Below are positions 8,147 through 17,125 of a DNA stretch of 64,000 nucleotides, one piece after another. Where the stretch lies: the NCBI RefSeq assembly GCF_000185725.2, contig NZ_KI391953.1, forward strand, positions 860,750-924,749, given 5' to 3'. Positions within the stretch are counted from its first letter, which is position 1. Each line of letters starts with the position of its first letter. Origin of the DNA: Segniliparus rugosus ATCC BAA-974. GTDB lineage: Bacteria; Actinomycetota; Actinomycetes; Mycobacteriales; Mycobacteriaceae. Below the pieces are notes generated by a model. It was not told where the DNA came from and ran no database searches. It saw only the letters and a list, made by a program, of their open reading frames with translations. The translations under genes were made by a program, and so were the position numbers.

Positions 8147-8839
8147 TCAGCGGGGCGGCAGGGCGCCCGAGGACGGCTTCGCCGGGACGGCGGGCGCGGG
8201 CGTCTTCAGCGGCGCGGCGCCGGGGGCCGTCGCTGACGGCTTGGCGGGCGTGGTGCTCGGGCTCGGCTCGGAAGCGCTCGGCGCGGGCGACGGGATGGTG
8301 GTCCCCGGTGCGGTGGGGACGGTGGTCGTCGGCGCGGAACCGTCCGGCTCGGCGGTGGGCGCGCTGCTCTCCGACACGGCCGAGCCGGTGGAAGCCGACA
8401 GGGTGAAGGTCTGCGTGAGCTTCTGCGTCACCGGCTGGCGCACGCCCTTCGTGAACGCCGACTCGGTGAAGACCACGGTCCTGGAGGAGCCGGACGACTG
8501 CTCCTCGTAGGTGACGCCGACCGCGATCTCGCCGTCGCCGCCGGCGAGCTGCGCTTGGTAGAACTTGATCCGCGAGGCGAGGTACGTCGTGAGCTGCTTG
8601 CCGCCGGACGGGTCGTCCGCAACGTCGGACGGGTATTCGTACTGCAATTGCAGCAGCGTGCTCCCCGCCGACTCCGGTGTCAGCTCGCATGCCGCGCGGC
8701 CTGTGATCTGCACGAATTCGCTGCGGTCCGACCACAGGCCGTCCAAGTCCTCGCACACGCCCTGGCGGTCGGCGTGCGCGGGGGCTCCGGTCAGTCCGGC
8801 TGAGGCCGCGAGCAATGCGGTCACCACTTTGTGCTGCAT
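8147..8839 (-). CDS. Secreted MPT64-like paralogue with a Pro/Ser/Thr-rich tail
   Basis: The 230-residue product has a signal peptide ending at AHA and an N-terminal half like that of its downstream neighbour: GVCEDLDGLW and CELTPE with the same two-Cys spacing, and a YPSD segment parallel to SPIPDD. Where the neighbour has its DUF3298 region, this protein has about 90 residues of Pro, Ser, Thr and Ala. The tail looks like a cell-wall-spanning or O-glycosylated linker. It seems to be a duplicate whose C-terminal domain was lost and replaced. The gene is first in a two-gene operon. Confidence 0.7.
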   Translation of the reverse strand: MQHKVVTALLAASAGLTGAPAHADRQGVCEDLDGLWSDRSEFVQITGRAACELTPESAGSTLLQLQYEYPSDVADDPSGGKQLTTYLASRIKFYQAQLAGGDGEIAVGVTYEEQSSGSSRTVVFTESAFTKGVRQPVTQKLTQTFTLSASTGSAVSESSAPTAEPDGSAPTTTVPTAPGTTIPSPAPSASEPSPSTTPAKPSATAPGAAPLKTPAPAVPAKPSSGALPPR

Positions 8840-8894
8840 AGGGCTTCACCGTACCCGCCCTGCCTGTGCGTTCTCTGGAAGGGCCGGCTTGCGG

Positions 8895-9584
8895 TCAGTG
8901 CTCGTAGGGATCCTGCGGCTCGGGGATGGGCTCGACGTCGACGACGCGGACGGTCGGGATGCTGTCCGGGTCCGCATGGACGCTGCCCGGCACATACGTC
9001 GCGACGACGCGCACCCACTGCTTGTCCGAGAGGCCCTGCGCGTTCGGGGCGTCGAGTTTGACCACCGCCGCGCGAGCGTCCGCGACGCAGCACCAGATGA
9101 ACACCCGCGCGAGGTACAGCCCGTCTGGCAGGGTCCGGACGAAGCCGACGAGCGAGACCTCCCTGCCGTCGAGCGTTCCCGGCGCGTTCAGCGCGCGGCC
9201 GACGAAATCCAGCAGCTTCACCTGCGGCTGTCCCGGCGGCAGCGGAGCATAGCCCTGGGACTCGACCGGCGCGGCCTGCGCCTGCGAGGGACGCTGGTCC
9301 ACGGTCAGGATCGGCGGCGGCGCGAAGAGCAGCGCCAACGCCGGGACCATCAAGAGCCAGCCCATCCGCGTCTGATGCCGGTGGCCGTGCTCCTGCTCGT
9401 CGGCCCCGCCCCGGAAACTGCGCGCGATGAGCGCTGCGGCCAACAGCACGGTCGCGGCCCCGGACACGGCGAGCCACGGCCCCAATTCGGGCTTCACGTA
9501 CCGCGCGTACATGCCGTTCAGCGAGATCTTGAGCACGGCCCCGCCCGCCAGCAGCAAGATCAGGTATTGCGTCTCGCGCCTCAT
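8895..9584 (-). CDS. TIGR03943/YcgQ-family membrane protein
   Basis: The 229-residue product has two N-terminal hydrophobic segments, a His-rich loop (EHGHRHQ near residue 65), a third hydrophobic segment and an extracytoplasmic C-terminal domain with FIWCCVADARA and VRVVATYVPG, typical of the TIGR03943/DUF1980 family. Members pair with a DUF318-type permease (Bacillus YcgQ/YcgR) and are linked to metal, mainly zinc, homeostasis. The start overlaps the stop of the permease gene upstream (ATGA), supporting a complex of the two. Confidence 0.75.
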   Translation of the reverse strand: MRRETQYLILLLAGGAVLKISLNGMYARYVKPELGPWLAVSGAATVLLAAALIARSFRGGADEQEHGHRHQTRMGWLLMVPALALLFAPPPILTVDQRPSQAQAAPVESQGYAPLPPGQPQVKLLDFVGRALNAPGTLDGREVSLVGFVRTLPDGLYLARVFIWCCVADARAAVVKLDAPNAQGLSDKQWVRVVATYVPGSVHADPDSIPTVRVVDVEPIPEPQDPYEH

Positions 9585-10576
9585 CGTCCGGCCCCGAACA
9601 CGAGCAGGCCCCCGGTCGTCGCCACCGCCACCGCGACCGCGAGGACGACCGCGTCCAGGCGCAGCGCGAGCCTCGCGCCGAACATCCCCACATGCATCCC
9701 GACGAGCTTGAGGTCCACCATCGGGCTCACGACCAGGAACACCAGCTGCGCGGTGGACGGCAGCGCGGTGAAGCTCGCGGCGACGAATGCGTCCGCCTCT
9801 GAGCAGACCGAGAGGACGACCGCGAGCACGGTCATCGCCGCAACCGAGGAGAGGAGGTTCCCGCCGAGCGCCGCGAGCCAGGCTGGCGGGATCAGGACGT
9901 GGGCGAGCGCCGCGAACCCGGCTCCGAGCACGAGGAACGATCCGGAGGAAAGCAGGTCGGCCTTGGCGGCGGCGAGGAACCGGTCCAACCGCGAGCCTCC
10001 GCCGTGCGCGTGCCCAGCCTCGTGCGCGGGCTCGGGCAGGGGATCCTGGTCCGAGGCGCGTCGCAAGAAGGCGAGCCCCACCAGCCAGGCCACAAGGAGC
10101 GAAGCGCAGAACCGGGCCAACGCCATCTGCGGCCGGTCTGGGAACGCCACGAGCGTCGCCGCGATCACCACTGGGTTGATCGCCGGGGCGGCGAGCAGGA
10201 AGGCGATGGCCGCCCCGCGCCCCGCGCCCGAGGCGAGCAGCCGGCTCGCGATCGGAGCCGACGCGCATTCGCACGCGGGCAGTCCGACCCCGGCCAACCC
10301 CGAGGCCAGCACCCGCGCCTTTTCGCCCCGAGGCAGGAGCCTGCGCAGCCCGTCGCCGGGGAAGAACGCCGCGATCAACGCGCTCACCAGCACGCCGAGA
10401 GCCACGAACGGGACCGCCTGCACGAAGATCCCGGAGAAGACAGTGGCCGCCGCCGAGAGCACGGGATGGGCCGCGAACGCGTCCGAAACCTGCTCGGCGA
10501 ACACGATGAAGACGAGGAGGACGACGGTGAACACCCAGATCGAGGAGGGCCGGACGGAGCCGGCTTGGGCGCGCAC
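9581..10576 (-). CDS. DUF318/ArsP_1-family permease, YcgR-like
   Basis: The product of about 331 residues has 8-10 hydrophobic segments and two conserved motifs of the permease family: GVGLPACECASAPIASRL with a Cys-x-Cys in a membrane region, and LAAPAINPVVI. A second half repeats the design with SVCSEADAFVAAS. A His-rich loop (HEAGHAHGGG) separates the halves. Related permeases export methylarsenite or handle zinc. GTG 10576 is chosen because the first membrane segment begins about 14 residues later; the open frame extends further upstream into the lipase gene on the other strand. It forms an operon with the TIGR03943 gene. Confidence 0.75.
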   Translation of the reverse strand: MRAQAGSVRPSSIWVFTVVLLVFIVFAEQVSDAFAAHPVLSAAATVFSGIFVQAVPFVALGVLVSALIAAFFPGDGLRRLLPRGEKARVLASGLAGVGLPACECASAPIASRLLASGAGRGAAIAFLLAAPAINPVVIAATLVAFPDRPQMALARFCASLLVAWLVGLAFLRRASDQDPLPEPAHEAGHAHGGGSRLDRFLAAAKADLLSSGSFLVLGAGFAALAHVLIPPAWLAALGGNLLSSVAAMTVLAVVLSVCSEADAFVAASFTALPSTAQLVFLVVSPMVDLKLVGMHVGMFGARLALRLDAVVLAVAVAVATTGGLLVFGAGR

Positions 10577-10631
10577 GACCGCCAGGGTAGCAACTCGTCC
10601 GTCCCCGCGCAGAGGCTCTACACTGTTGGAC

Positions 10632-11880
10632 GTGCGAGAAGCGTGGCGTCGGTCAGTGAGCCGATTCGTGGCCTGGTCGGCCCCTTTTGCCCTGGTCGCG
10701 AGCAGCGCTCTCGCCGCGTGCGGCGAGAGCAAGCCGGCCCCGCCGCCCCCCGCTCCCGCGCCGCCCGCCCCGGTCGCGGCCACCACCACGTCGACGCCCC
10801 CCACTCGCGAGCTTCCCGCCGGGCACGAAGCTCTCCTCGTACGAGGCCCCCGCGTGGCGGAGCCTTTTGCCCAAGGGCGCGGACGCCACGCTCATCCGCT
10901 ACCGCTCCACCTCGGGGATCGACGGCTCCGCGACCGAAGTCGCCGGGGTCGTCCTCACCCCCGCCGGACCCGCGCCGAAGGAGGGCTGGCCGATCATCAC
11001 CGTCGGCCACGGCCTGACCGGGGTCGTCGGTGATTGTGGCCCCGCCGAGCGCCCCGACCTCACCAGCACCTCGCAGAAGATCATCCCTCTGGTCAAAGCG
11101 GGCTATTTGGTGGTGATGAGCGACTACCAAGGGCTGTCCGCGCCGGGCACGCACCCCTTCTTGGACCCGAAGACCGCCGCGTACAACCTGATCGACGCGG
11201 TCGCCGCCGCGCGCCAGCTGGTCCCGCAGCACTCCAACAAATGGGCGGCCTGGGGCTACTCCCAGGGCGGCCAGGCGGCGTGGGCCGCCCTGGAGCGCGC
11301 GAAGGAGTACGGGAAGGCGTTCCAGTTCGTGGGGGCCGTCGCGCTGGACCCCGCTGTGACCGGGACCGAGCTGCTCGACGGCGCGCTGGCGGGCCAGCTG
11401 AACAAGGGCCAGCAGGCGGTGTTCCCCGCGCTGGTCGCCGGGTACCTCGCGAAACATCCGGAGGGCAAGTGGGAGGATTTCCTCTCCGGCTCCGCGCTGG
11501 AAAACCACGAGGCGTTGCTCTCGTGCGCGCCGGAGGATCTGAAGAAGCGCGCCGCGATCACCGCGCAGATCGTCCCGTCCGAAGTCGTGCCCGCCGCCCC
11601 GGAGGCGCAGGCCAAGCTGCGCGCGTGGTTGGAGGAAGTCTCGCTGCCCAAGACGGCGGGGGACGGGCCGCTCTTGGTCGTGCAGGGCGGCAAAGACGAG
11701 CTGATCCGGCCCGAATGGGTGCAGGAGGCCGTGCGGCGGGGCTGCAAGCTCGGGCTGCGCGTGCAGGAGACGGTCCGTCCTGGCCAGGACCACGCCACCG
11801 TCGAGGACGACCAGGAAGTGCTCGACTGGCTCGGCGCGAGATTCGCCGGAGACCAGCCGCCGCCGAGCTCCTGCGAGTAG
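10632..11880 (+). pseudogene. Secreted lipase (LIP family) lipoprotein, frameshifted near the N-terminus
   Basis: From GTG 10632 the first frame gives a lipoprotein signal (lipobox LAAC) and a Pro/Ala-rich linker. Near a six-C run at 10797-10802 the coding frame changes, and the rest (FPPGTKLSSYEAPAW onward) is in another frame to 11880. The main domain has the lipase nucleophile elbow GYSQGG, an acid in VVQGGKDELI and a His in GQDHATVED, as in the secretory lipase family (PF03583). It would hydrolyse esters or lipids outside the cell. Joined length is about 415 residues. The C run makes a base-calling error likely. Confidence 0.75.
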
Positions 11881-11889
11881 GCTGAGGCC

Positions 11890-12531
11890 ATGCGCCTCGC
11901 CCATTTCGGCCAGTCCTGCGTCCTCGTCGAGCACGCGGGGACGAAAGTGCTGATCGACCCGGGCTCCTTCTCGCACGGGTTCGAGGGGATCTCCGGCCTC
12001 GACGCCATCCTGGTCACCCATCAGCACGCCGACCATGTCGACCAGTCCCGGCTCGGCCCGCTCCTCGAGCTCAACCCGCAGGCCGTCCTCGTCACGGACG
12101 CGCAGACTCAGGCGGTCCTCGGCGGCCGGTGGCGGAAAGTCGCCCCTGGCGACTCGTTCGCGGCCGGCGCGCTCGACGTCCGCGTGGTCGGCGGCAAGCA
12201 CGCCGTCCTCGTCCCGGACGTGCCGGTGGTGGACAACCTCGGGTTCATCTTCGGCGACGAGTCCGAGCCCGACCTCTTCTACCATCCGGGGGACGCGCTG
12301 CACGTGCCGGACAAGAGCCCGCAGGTCCTCGCGGTGCCCACCGGCGGGCCGTGGATGACCGTCGCGAACGGGATCGACTTCCTGCGCGCGGTGAACGCCC
12401 GGCTCGCCGTGCCGGTCCACGCCGAGACCGAGCGCTTCCCGCAGCTGTACACCGACCGCTACGCCGAATACGGGCCGAGCGGGGCGGAGTTGCGGATCCT
12501 GCCCCGCGAGGACGGCTTAGAAGTCGCTTAG
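11890..12531 (+). CDS. MBL-fold metallo-hydrolase
   Basis: The 213-residue product has the metallo-beta-lactamase metal motif HQHADHVD at residues 44-51, the N-terminal FGQSCVLVE and LIDPG segments, and a later Asp in HPGD, as in UlaG-like and other small MBL hydrolases. The gene follows the lipase by 9 bases and is probably co-transcribed with it. The substrate cannot be inferred; the group includes lactonases and nucleases. Confidence 0.8.
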   Translation: MRLAHFGQSCVLVEHAGTKVLIDPGSFSHGFEGISGLDAILVTHQHADHVDQSRLGPLLELNPQAVLVTDAQTQAVLGGRWRKVAPGDSFAAGALDVRVVGGKHAVLVPDVPVVDNLGFIFGDESEPDLFYHPGDALHVPDKSPQVLAVPTGGPWMTVANGIDFLRAVNARLAVPVHAETERFPQLYTDRYAEYGPSGAELRILPREDGLEVA

Positions 12532-12571
12532 AAAACCGCCCTCGCCGCGCGCGGGCGCATAGAGTGGGATC

Positions 12572-13921
12572 ATGAGTTCGGAACCCGCGTACACCAGCTG
12601 GCTCGACTTGCAGTTCCACTCGCCCGCCCGCCTCGGCGACACCAAGATCGACGCCGACGAGGTGGCGCGGCACATCCACGACGAGCTCATGCTCGACGGC
12701 TCCTCCCGGCTGAACCTCGCGACGTTCGTGAGCACGTGGATGGAGCCGCAGGCGCGGGGGCTGATGGCCGAAGCCTTCGACAAGAACATGATCGACAAGG
12801 ACGAGTACCCGGCGACCGCCGCCATCGAGGCGCGGTGCGTGGCCATCGTCGCGGACCTCTTCCACGCGCCGGGGCTCGACCCTGGCGACGCGTCGAGCGC
12901 GACCGGCGTGTCCACCATCGGGTCGAGCGAGGCCGTGATGCTCGGCGGTCTGGCGCTGAAATGGCGCTGGCGCCTCGCGCGGCAGGCGGCGGGGAAGGAC
13001 ACGACGAGGCCGAACCTGGTGCTCGGCTCGAACGTGCAGGTCGTGTGGGAGAAGTTCTGCCGCTACTTCGACGTGGAGCCCCGATATCTGCCGATGGCCC
13101 CTGATCGCTACACGATCACCCCGGAGCAGGTCAAAGCCGCCGTGGACGAGAACACCATCGGCGTCGTCGCGATCCTCGGCACCACCTTCACCGGGGAGTT
13201 CGAGCCGGTCGCGGAGATCGCCGAAGCCCTCGACGCGCTCGCGGCCTCGGGCGGCCCGGATGTGAAGATCCACGTGGACGCGGCCTCGGGCGGCTTCGTC
13301 GCGCCGTTCCTGCATCCCCAGCTGCCGTGGGACTTCCGGGTGCCCAGAGTCGTGTCGATCAACGTCTCCGGGCATAAGTACGGGCTCACCTACCCCGGAG
13401 TCGGGTTCGTGGTGTGGCGGGACGCGGAGCAGCTGCCCGAGGAGCTGGTCTTCCGCGTCTCCTACCTCGGCGGGGACATGCCGACGTTCACCTTGAACTT
13501 CTCCCGCCCCGGCAACCAGGTGATCGGGCAGTACTACAACTTCCTGCGGCTGGGGCGGGAGGGCTACACGCGGGTGATGACCTCGCTGCAGCGCACCGCG
13601 CGGCAGGTCGCCGACGATCTCGGCGAGCTGCCGGGCGTGCGGGTGATCGCCGACGGCTCCGCGATCCCTGTGGTGGCGTTCGCTTTGGAGGACGGGCTGG
13701 GCTTTGACGTCTACGAGCTTTCGCACGCGCTGCGCGCCAGCGGCTGGCAAGTGCCCGCCTACCCGATGCCCCAGGGCGCGGAAGGGCTCTCGGTGCTGCG
13801 GATCGTCGTGCGCGAAGGGTTCAGCGGCTCGCTCGCCCAGGCACTGATCACCAGCATCACGACCGCGATGGAGGAGCTTGGGCGCGGGGAGGCGAAGCCG
13901 AGGAGGCACTTCGCGCATTAG
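12572..13921 (+). CDS. gadB: Glutamate decarboxylase
   Basis: The enzyme converts glutamate to GABA and CO2 with pyridoxal phosphate, consuming a proton; in bacteria it supports acid resistance. The 449-residue product is full length and shows HVDAASGGF (cofactor-binding Asp) and SINVSGHKYGL, where Lys near residue 269 forms the Schiff base. It also has the early group II decarboxylase segments LNLATFVSTWMEPQ and STIGSSEAVML. No gadC-type antiporter is adjacent. The start has no strong ribosome binding site. Confidence 0.93.
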   Translation: MSSEPAYTSWLDLQFHSPARLGDTKIDADEVARHIHDELMLDGSSRLNLATFVSTWMEPQARGLMAEAFDKNMIDKDEYPATAAIEARCVAIVADLFHAPGLDPGDASSATGVSTIGSSEAVMLGGLALKWRWRLARQAAGKDTTRPNLVLGSNVQVVWEKFCRYFDVEPRYLPMAPDRYTITPEQVKAAVDENTIGVVAILGTTFTGEFEPVAEIAEALDALAASGGPDVKIHVDAASGGFVAPFLHPQLPWDFRVPRVVSINVSGHKYGLTYPGVGFVVWRDAEQLPEELVFRVSYLGGDMPTFTLNFSRPGNQVIGQYYNFLRLGREGYTRVMTSLQRTARQVADDLGELPGVRVIADGSAIPVVAFALEDGLGFDVYELSHALRASGWQVPAYPMPQGAEGLSVLRIVVREGFSGSLAQALITSITTAMEELGRGEAKPRRHFAH

Positions 13922-13971
13922 CGCGAACGGCCAGCCCTGCGCGCATGAGCGCGAACGGCCAGCCCTGCGCG
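13921..13971 (+). repeat. Two 23-bp direct repeats after gadB
   Basis: The 23-bp unit at 13921-13943 recurs exactly at 13949-13971, with 5 bases between. It begins GCGCGAACGG and ends CCCTGCGCG. The repeats fill the gap between gadB and the convergent gene, and their GC-rich ends can pair, so a weak termination role is possible. Confidence 0.75.
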
Positions 13972-13980
13972 TACGAGGAG

Positions 13981-14508
13981 CTAGCTCTGCTCCTCGGCCA
14001 GTTGTAGCAGGCGCCGCAACTGGTCGAAGCACGCGTCGCTGCGCGCCAGTCGTTCGGCCCGCTCGTCCTCCGTCTCCACAGCGCCGTCGGGCAGCGCGCC
14101 AGCGGCTTCGCGCAACGCGACGAAGAACGCCCCGACTTGCTCGGGCGTGCCGCCCATGAGCTGGTCGGCCAGCTCGGACCTCGGTATCCACCGCGCCGCC
14201 GAGAGCCGTTCGAGCTGTCCCTCCTGCCGGTCGTCGAGGTACCCCTGCCCCCAGCGGCCACGCCCGCTCCACCAGAGCAGCCCGAGCCGTTCCCGCCAGT
14301 CCCCCGGCTGCGCGGGACAGCCAGGGGACTGGCACCACACGTCCTCGGCCCCGACGGCCGCGTCTGCTCCCAAGCTATGTTCGAACTCGAAATGGAAGCA
14401 CGCATAGTGCATGAGCTCGAAGACCTGGGCGGCCCGGCGCGCCTCGTCGCCCGTCATGGCCCCGCCGCAACGTCGGCAGGCGACGGGCTCGGGATCGCTC
14501 TGGCGCAT
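13981..14508 (-). CDS. Hypothetical protein with a CxxC knuckle
   Basis: The 175-residue product from ATG 14508 has a short N-terminal zinc-knuckle-like CRRCGG, then Cys residues in HYACFHF and CQSPGCPAQ, and an acidic helical C-terminus. An in-frame start at 14580 would add 24 residues with no further motif. No family is recognised. The cysteine pattern suggests a structural metal site. It is transcribed towards gadB and away from the secreted gene at 14673. Confidence 0.5.
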   Translation of the reverse strand: MRQSDPEPVACRRCGGAMTGDEARRAAQVFELMHYACFHFEFEHSLGADAAVGAEDVWCQSPGCPAQPGDWRERLGLLWWSGRGRWGQGYLDDRQEGQLERLSAARWIPRSELADQLMGGTPEQVGAFFVALREAAGALPDGAVETEDERAERLARSDACFDQLRRLLQLAEEQS

Positions 14509-14628
14509 GCGGCGAGGATAGAGCGCGAATCCCCGCGCCCGCCAGCGAATATCCGCAGCCCGATTTGCCAGCCGACTCACAGCTGGTAGTGATCAAAACC
14601 ACACTCTCGGTCCTTTATGTTCGTTTGT

Positions 14629-14666
14629 ACCTCCTCTCAAGGAGGTTTTTACCTCTCACAAAGGAG
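14629..14666 (+). promoter_or_regulatory. Leader hairpin with alternative pairing to the ribosome binding site
   Basis: ACCTCC at 14629-14634 pairs with GGAGGT at 14641-14646, followed by four T residues, a weak terminator-like hairpin. The same CTCCT can instead pair with the AGGAG of the ribosome binding site at 14662-14666 of the next gene. Mutually exclusive pairing suggests attenuation or translational control. This is seen by eye only; no folding energy was calculated. Confidence 0.35.
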
Positions 14667-14672
14667 TCGGAG

Positions 14673-14993
14673 ATGAGGAACAAAGTCGCCGCGCTATTTT
14701 TCGCCGTTGCCGCGCCATTGGGGGCATTGATGACGCCTGCGGCGGCGCAGGCTTCTCCGACGGTCCCGCATTCGGACACGATCCGCCCCGCCCCGGACCA
14801 CTACCGCTGGTGCCCCGGTTGGCGTTGGGACAACCGGTGGGGCCGGAACTGGGACTGGAACCGTTGCCACGACGACCGCTTCCGCTACGACCGGTACTGG
14901 CATCGGTACGACAGATACGACCGGTGGGACGACCGGTGGGACAGGGATCGGGACTGGCGGGACCGGGACGACGGCTGGGCCCACCACTGGTGA
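14673..14993 (+). CDS. Small secreted protein with WCPG...WGxN...CH motif (copy 1)
   Basis: The ATG follows AAGGAG at 14661-14666. The 106-residue product has a signal peptide ending at AQA. The mature part starts with a spaced motif W-C-P-G-x2-W-x3-W-G-x-N-x5-C-H shared with three other genes in this window (19062, 20698, 21209). The C-terminal half is an extreme Asp/Arg/Tyr/Trp repeat region (DRYDRWDDRWD-type units). The two Cys residues probably form a disulfide. Function is unknown; similar small secreted proteins occur in mycobacteria. Confidence 0.75.
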   Translation: MRNKVAALFFAVAAPLGALMTPAAAQASPTVPHSDTIRPAPDHYRWCPGWRWDNRWGRNWDWNRCHDDRFRYDRYWHRYDRYDRWDDRWDRDRDWRDRDDGWAHHW

Positions 14994-15447
14994 GCGTGCG
15001 CGTCCTGTGGCCGTGGCCCGGAGCCGGTCGGTTCCGGGCCACATGCGCGCGCGTGATGAGGGGCCGCGCTCCTCGGCGCCGTGTTGCGAGGCTCCGGCGT
15101 CTTCTTCTCGGGGAGAATCTAAAATTTTTATGGGCCTCCCTCGCGCGGAACACCACAATCATAAATTGTTGAAAAATAATCAACGCTTGTTATTGCTGGT
15201 GGGAAGTGGGCGCGAATCGGTATTCGCGACATTGCCGGGCGGCCATTGTCGGCAGTGCGCGCGATTCGCGGTTTCGCCGAAGTCGTGTCGGCGATTTTCC
15301 GCTTGCCCGCCTCGGCGAAGTGTGTGTAGTCTCTTAAACAGAGCCTTGCTGCACGGCTGGGGACAGTTCTTGTTGCGGGGTTCTTTTTCACGAGAAGAAT
15401 CGCATGCTTTCGTTTGCCGAAGCATTGATAAGAGTGGAGGTGGCGCG
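14994..15447. other. Gap of about 450 bp without a recognised gene
   Basis: No credible coding region is seen. An AT-rich patch at 15118-15200 breaks the otherwise GC-rich sequence and could hold the promoter of the downstream SDR gene. A GGAGG ribosome binding site sits at 15436-15440. No other structure is recognised. Confidence 0.5.
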
Positions 15448-16200
15448 TTGTCGCTCGAAGGAAAATACGCGATTGTGGCCGCAGGGGCGAAGAACCTGGG
15501 CGGGCTCATCTCGAAGGAGCTGGCACGGGCAGGCGCTGCTGGCGTCGCGGTCCACTACAACAGCGCTTCGTCGGAGGCCGCGGCCGACGAGACGGTGGCC
15601 GCCATCCAGGCGACGGGGGCCAAGACGGTCAAGTTCCAAGGCGATCTGACCAAGCCTGAGAATATCACCGCTTTCTACAATGCCGCGCTCAGCGAGTTCG
15701 GCAGCCTCGACATCGCCGTCAACACCGTCGGCCAGGTGATCCGCAAGCCCATCCTTGAGATCACCGAGGCGGATTACGACGAGATTTTCGACAAGAACTC
15801 GAAGGCGGCTTTCTTCTTCATCAAAGAGGCGGCGGAAAAGCTCAACGACGGTGGTAGCATCACCACGATTATCACCTCCCTGCTCGCCTTCTACACCGAC
15901 GGATACGCCATTTACGGCGGCTCGAAGTCTCCGGTCGTGGAGTTCACCAAGGCGGCCTCGAAAGAGCTGGGCTCTCGCCAGATCAGCGTGAACGCCATCG
16001 CCCCCGGGCCGATGGACACGCCGTTCTTGTACCCGCAGGAGAACGACGGCCGCGTCGAGTGGCTCAAGTCGACCACGCCGCTCGGACGGTTGACCGAAAT
16101 CACGGACGTGGCATCCAGCGTCGTCTTCCTCGCCGGGCCCGGCAAGTGGTACACCGGACAGGTGTTCTACCCCAACGGCGGCTTCGCGACGAAAGGCTGA
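15448..16200 (+). CDS. Short-chain dehydrogenase/reductase
   Basis: TTG 15448 is chosen because it sits 7 bases after GGAGG and gives the expected SDR N-terminus. The 250-residue product has a modified cofactor motif (AAGAKNLGG in place of TGxxxGxG), an NTVG in place of NNAG, and the active site Ser in ITSLLAF with YxxxK as YGGSK. The Asp of FQGDLT probably follows the NAD(P) adenine site. The C-terminal PNGGFATKG is typical of FabG-like oxidoreductases. The substrate is unknown. Confidence 0.85.
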   Translation: MSLEGKYAIVAAGAKNLGGLISKELARAGAAGVAVHYNSASSEAAADETVAAIQATGAKTVKFQGDLTKPENITAFYNAALSEFGSLDIAVNTVGQVIRKPILEITEADYDEIFDKNSKAAFFFIKEAAEKLNDGGSITTIITSLLAFYTDGYAIYGGSKSPVVEFTKAASKELGSRQISVNAIAPGPMDTPFLYPQENDGRVEWLKSTTPLGRLTEITDVASSVVFLAGPGKWYTGQVFYPNGGFATKG

Positions 16201-16934
16201 ACCGCCTGCGGCGCACTCCCGCGTCGGCAGTCCGGCGCGGGAGTGCACAGGGCGGCTCCGACGCGGCGCTCTTCGGCCCGGAAGCAGTCCTGCGCCCCCG
16301 CGCAGGACTGCGGGAGATCGCGCCCGGAGCCGTCCATCTCCCGGACTGGCTGCCGCTCTCCGAGCAGGCCCGGCTCGCCGCCGCTTTCGCCGAGTGGTCC
16401 TGCGGGCCGGTCCCGCCGAGGGCTGCTTCGCTCCCGAACGGGGGCCGCATGTCGGTCGAGACGGTCTGCCTCGGCTGGCATTGGCTCCCCTACCGCTACA
16501 CGCGGACTGCCGATGACGTGAACGGGCGGCGCGTGCTGCCGTTTCCGGATTGGCTCGGCGACCTCGCGAGGGGTGCGGTCGAGGAAGCCTGCGGCGCGGC
16601 GACGGCGTACCGCCCGGACGCGGCGCTGGCCAATTACTATCGCCCGGACGCGCGCATGGGCATGCACCAAGACAAAGAGGAGCGCGCCGCTGATCCGGTC
16701 GTCTCGTTCAGCGTCGGCGACAGCTGCGTGTTCCGCTTCGGCAACGTCGAGGGCCGAGGCCAGCCCTACACGGATGTCCGTCTGGGGTCCGGGGACGCGT
16801 TCGTGTTCGGCGGGCCCGCCCGGTTCGCCTACCACGGCGTGCCGAAACTGTTCCCGAACACCGCGCCCGCCGGTTGCGGCCTCGACCGAGGCCGGATCAA
16901 CATCACCGTGCGCGTCACGGGATTGCGCGACTGA
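16146..16934 (+). CDS. AlkB-family 2-oxoglutarate/Fe(II) dioxygenase
   Basis: The family oxidatively removes alkyl groups from nucleic acid bases. The iron-binding H-x-D is in MHQDKEE (about 16663-16680), a second His lies in FAYHGVPK, and the 2-oxoglutarate-binding RxNxTxR is RINITVR. The real similarity begins around 16270 (LFGPEAVLRPRAGL), but no ATG, GTG or TTG lies in frame between 16149 and there. GTG 16146, inside the SDR gene, is the nearest usable start; a CTG start or a lost start codon are alternatives. A strong hairpin follows the stop. Confidence 0.75.
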   Translation: MVHRTGVLPQRRLRDERLNRLRRTPASAVRRGSAQGGSDAALFGPEAVLRPRAGLREIAPGAVHLPDWLPLSEQARLAAAFAEWSCGPVPPRAASLPNGGRMSVETVCLGWHWLPYRYTRTADDVNGRRVLPFPDWLGDLARGAVEEACGAATAYRPDAALANYYRPDARMGMHQDKEERAADPVVSFSVGDSCVFRFGNVEGRGQPYTDVRLGSGDAFVFGGPARFAYHGVPKLFPNTAPAGCGLDRGRINITVRVTGLRD

Positions 16935-16949
16935 CGGAGCGTTTGCCCG

Positions 16950-16997
16950 AAACGGTTGTGGCCCCTGTCCGAGTCCGGACAGGGGCCACAACCGTTT
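16950..16997 (+). terminator. 22-bp hairpin after the AlkB gene
   Basis: The arms at 16950-16971 and 16976-16997 are perfect complements of 22 bases with a 4-base loop. The outer 15 bases (AACGGTTGTGGCCCC core) are identical to those of the second hairpin at 17126. There is no clear T tract, as is usual in actinobacterial terminators. Confidence 0.8.
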
Positions 16998-17125
16998 TGT
17001 GTTGACTCGTCGGGGATGCGGGTCTCCGGCCGGGGGTTGTCGCCGCTGGGGGCGCGGCTGTCTGGCGCGGGGGTCTCCGGCTGGGCGTTGGGCCGAGTGC
17101 GCGTTGTTCGGGTGAGTTGCCTGAA

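Noticed and set aside
8565..11033. A long plus-strand frame covering the MPT64-like and permease genes
   Set aside because: Only its last part (10632 onward) is real, encoding the lipase signal peptide; the rest is the antisense shadow of minus-strand genes.
12245..14338. A 697-codon minus-strand frame opposite the MBL and gadB genes
   Set aside because: The sequence is Arg/Gly-rich without motifs, while the plus strand encodes well-conserved enzymes across the same bases.
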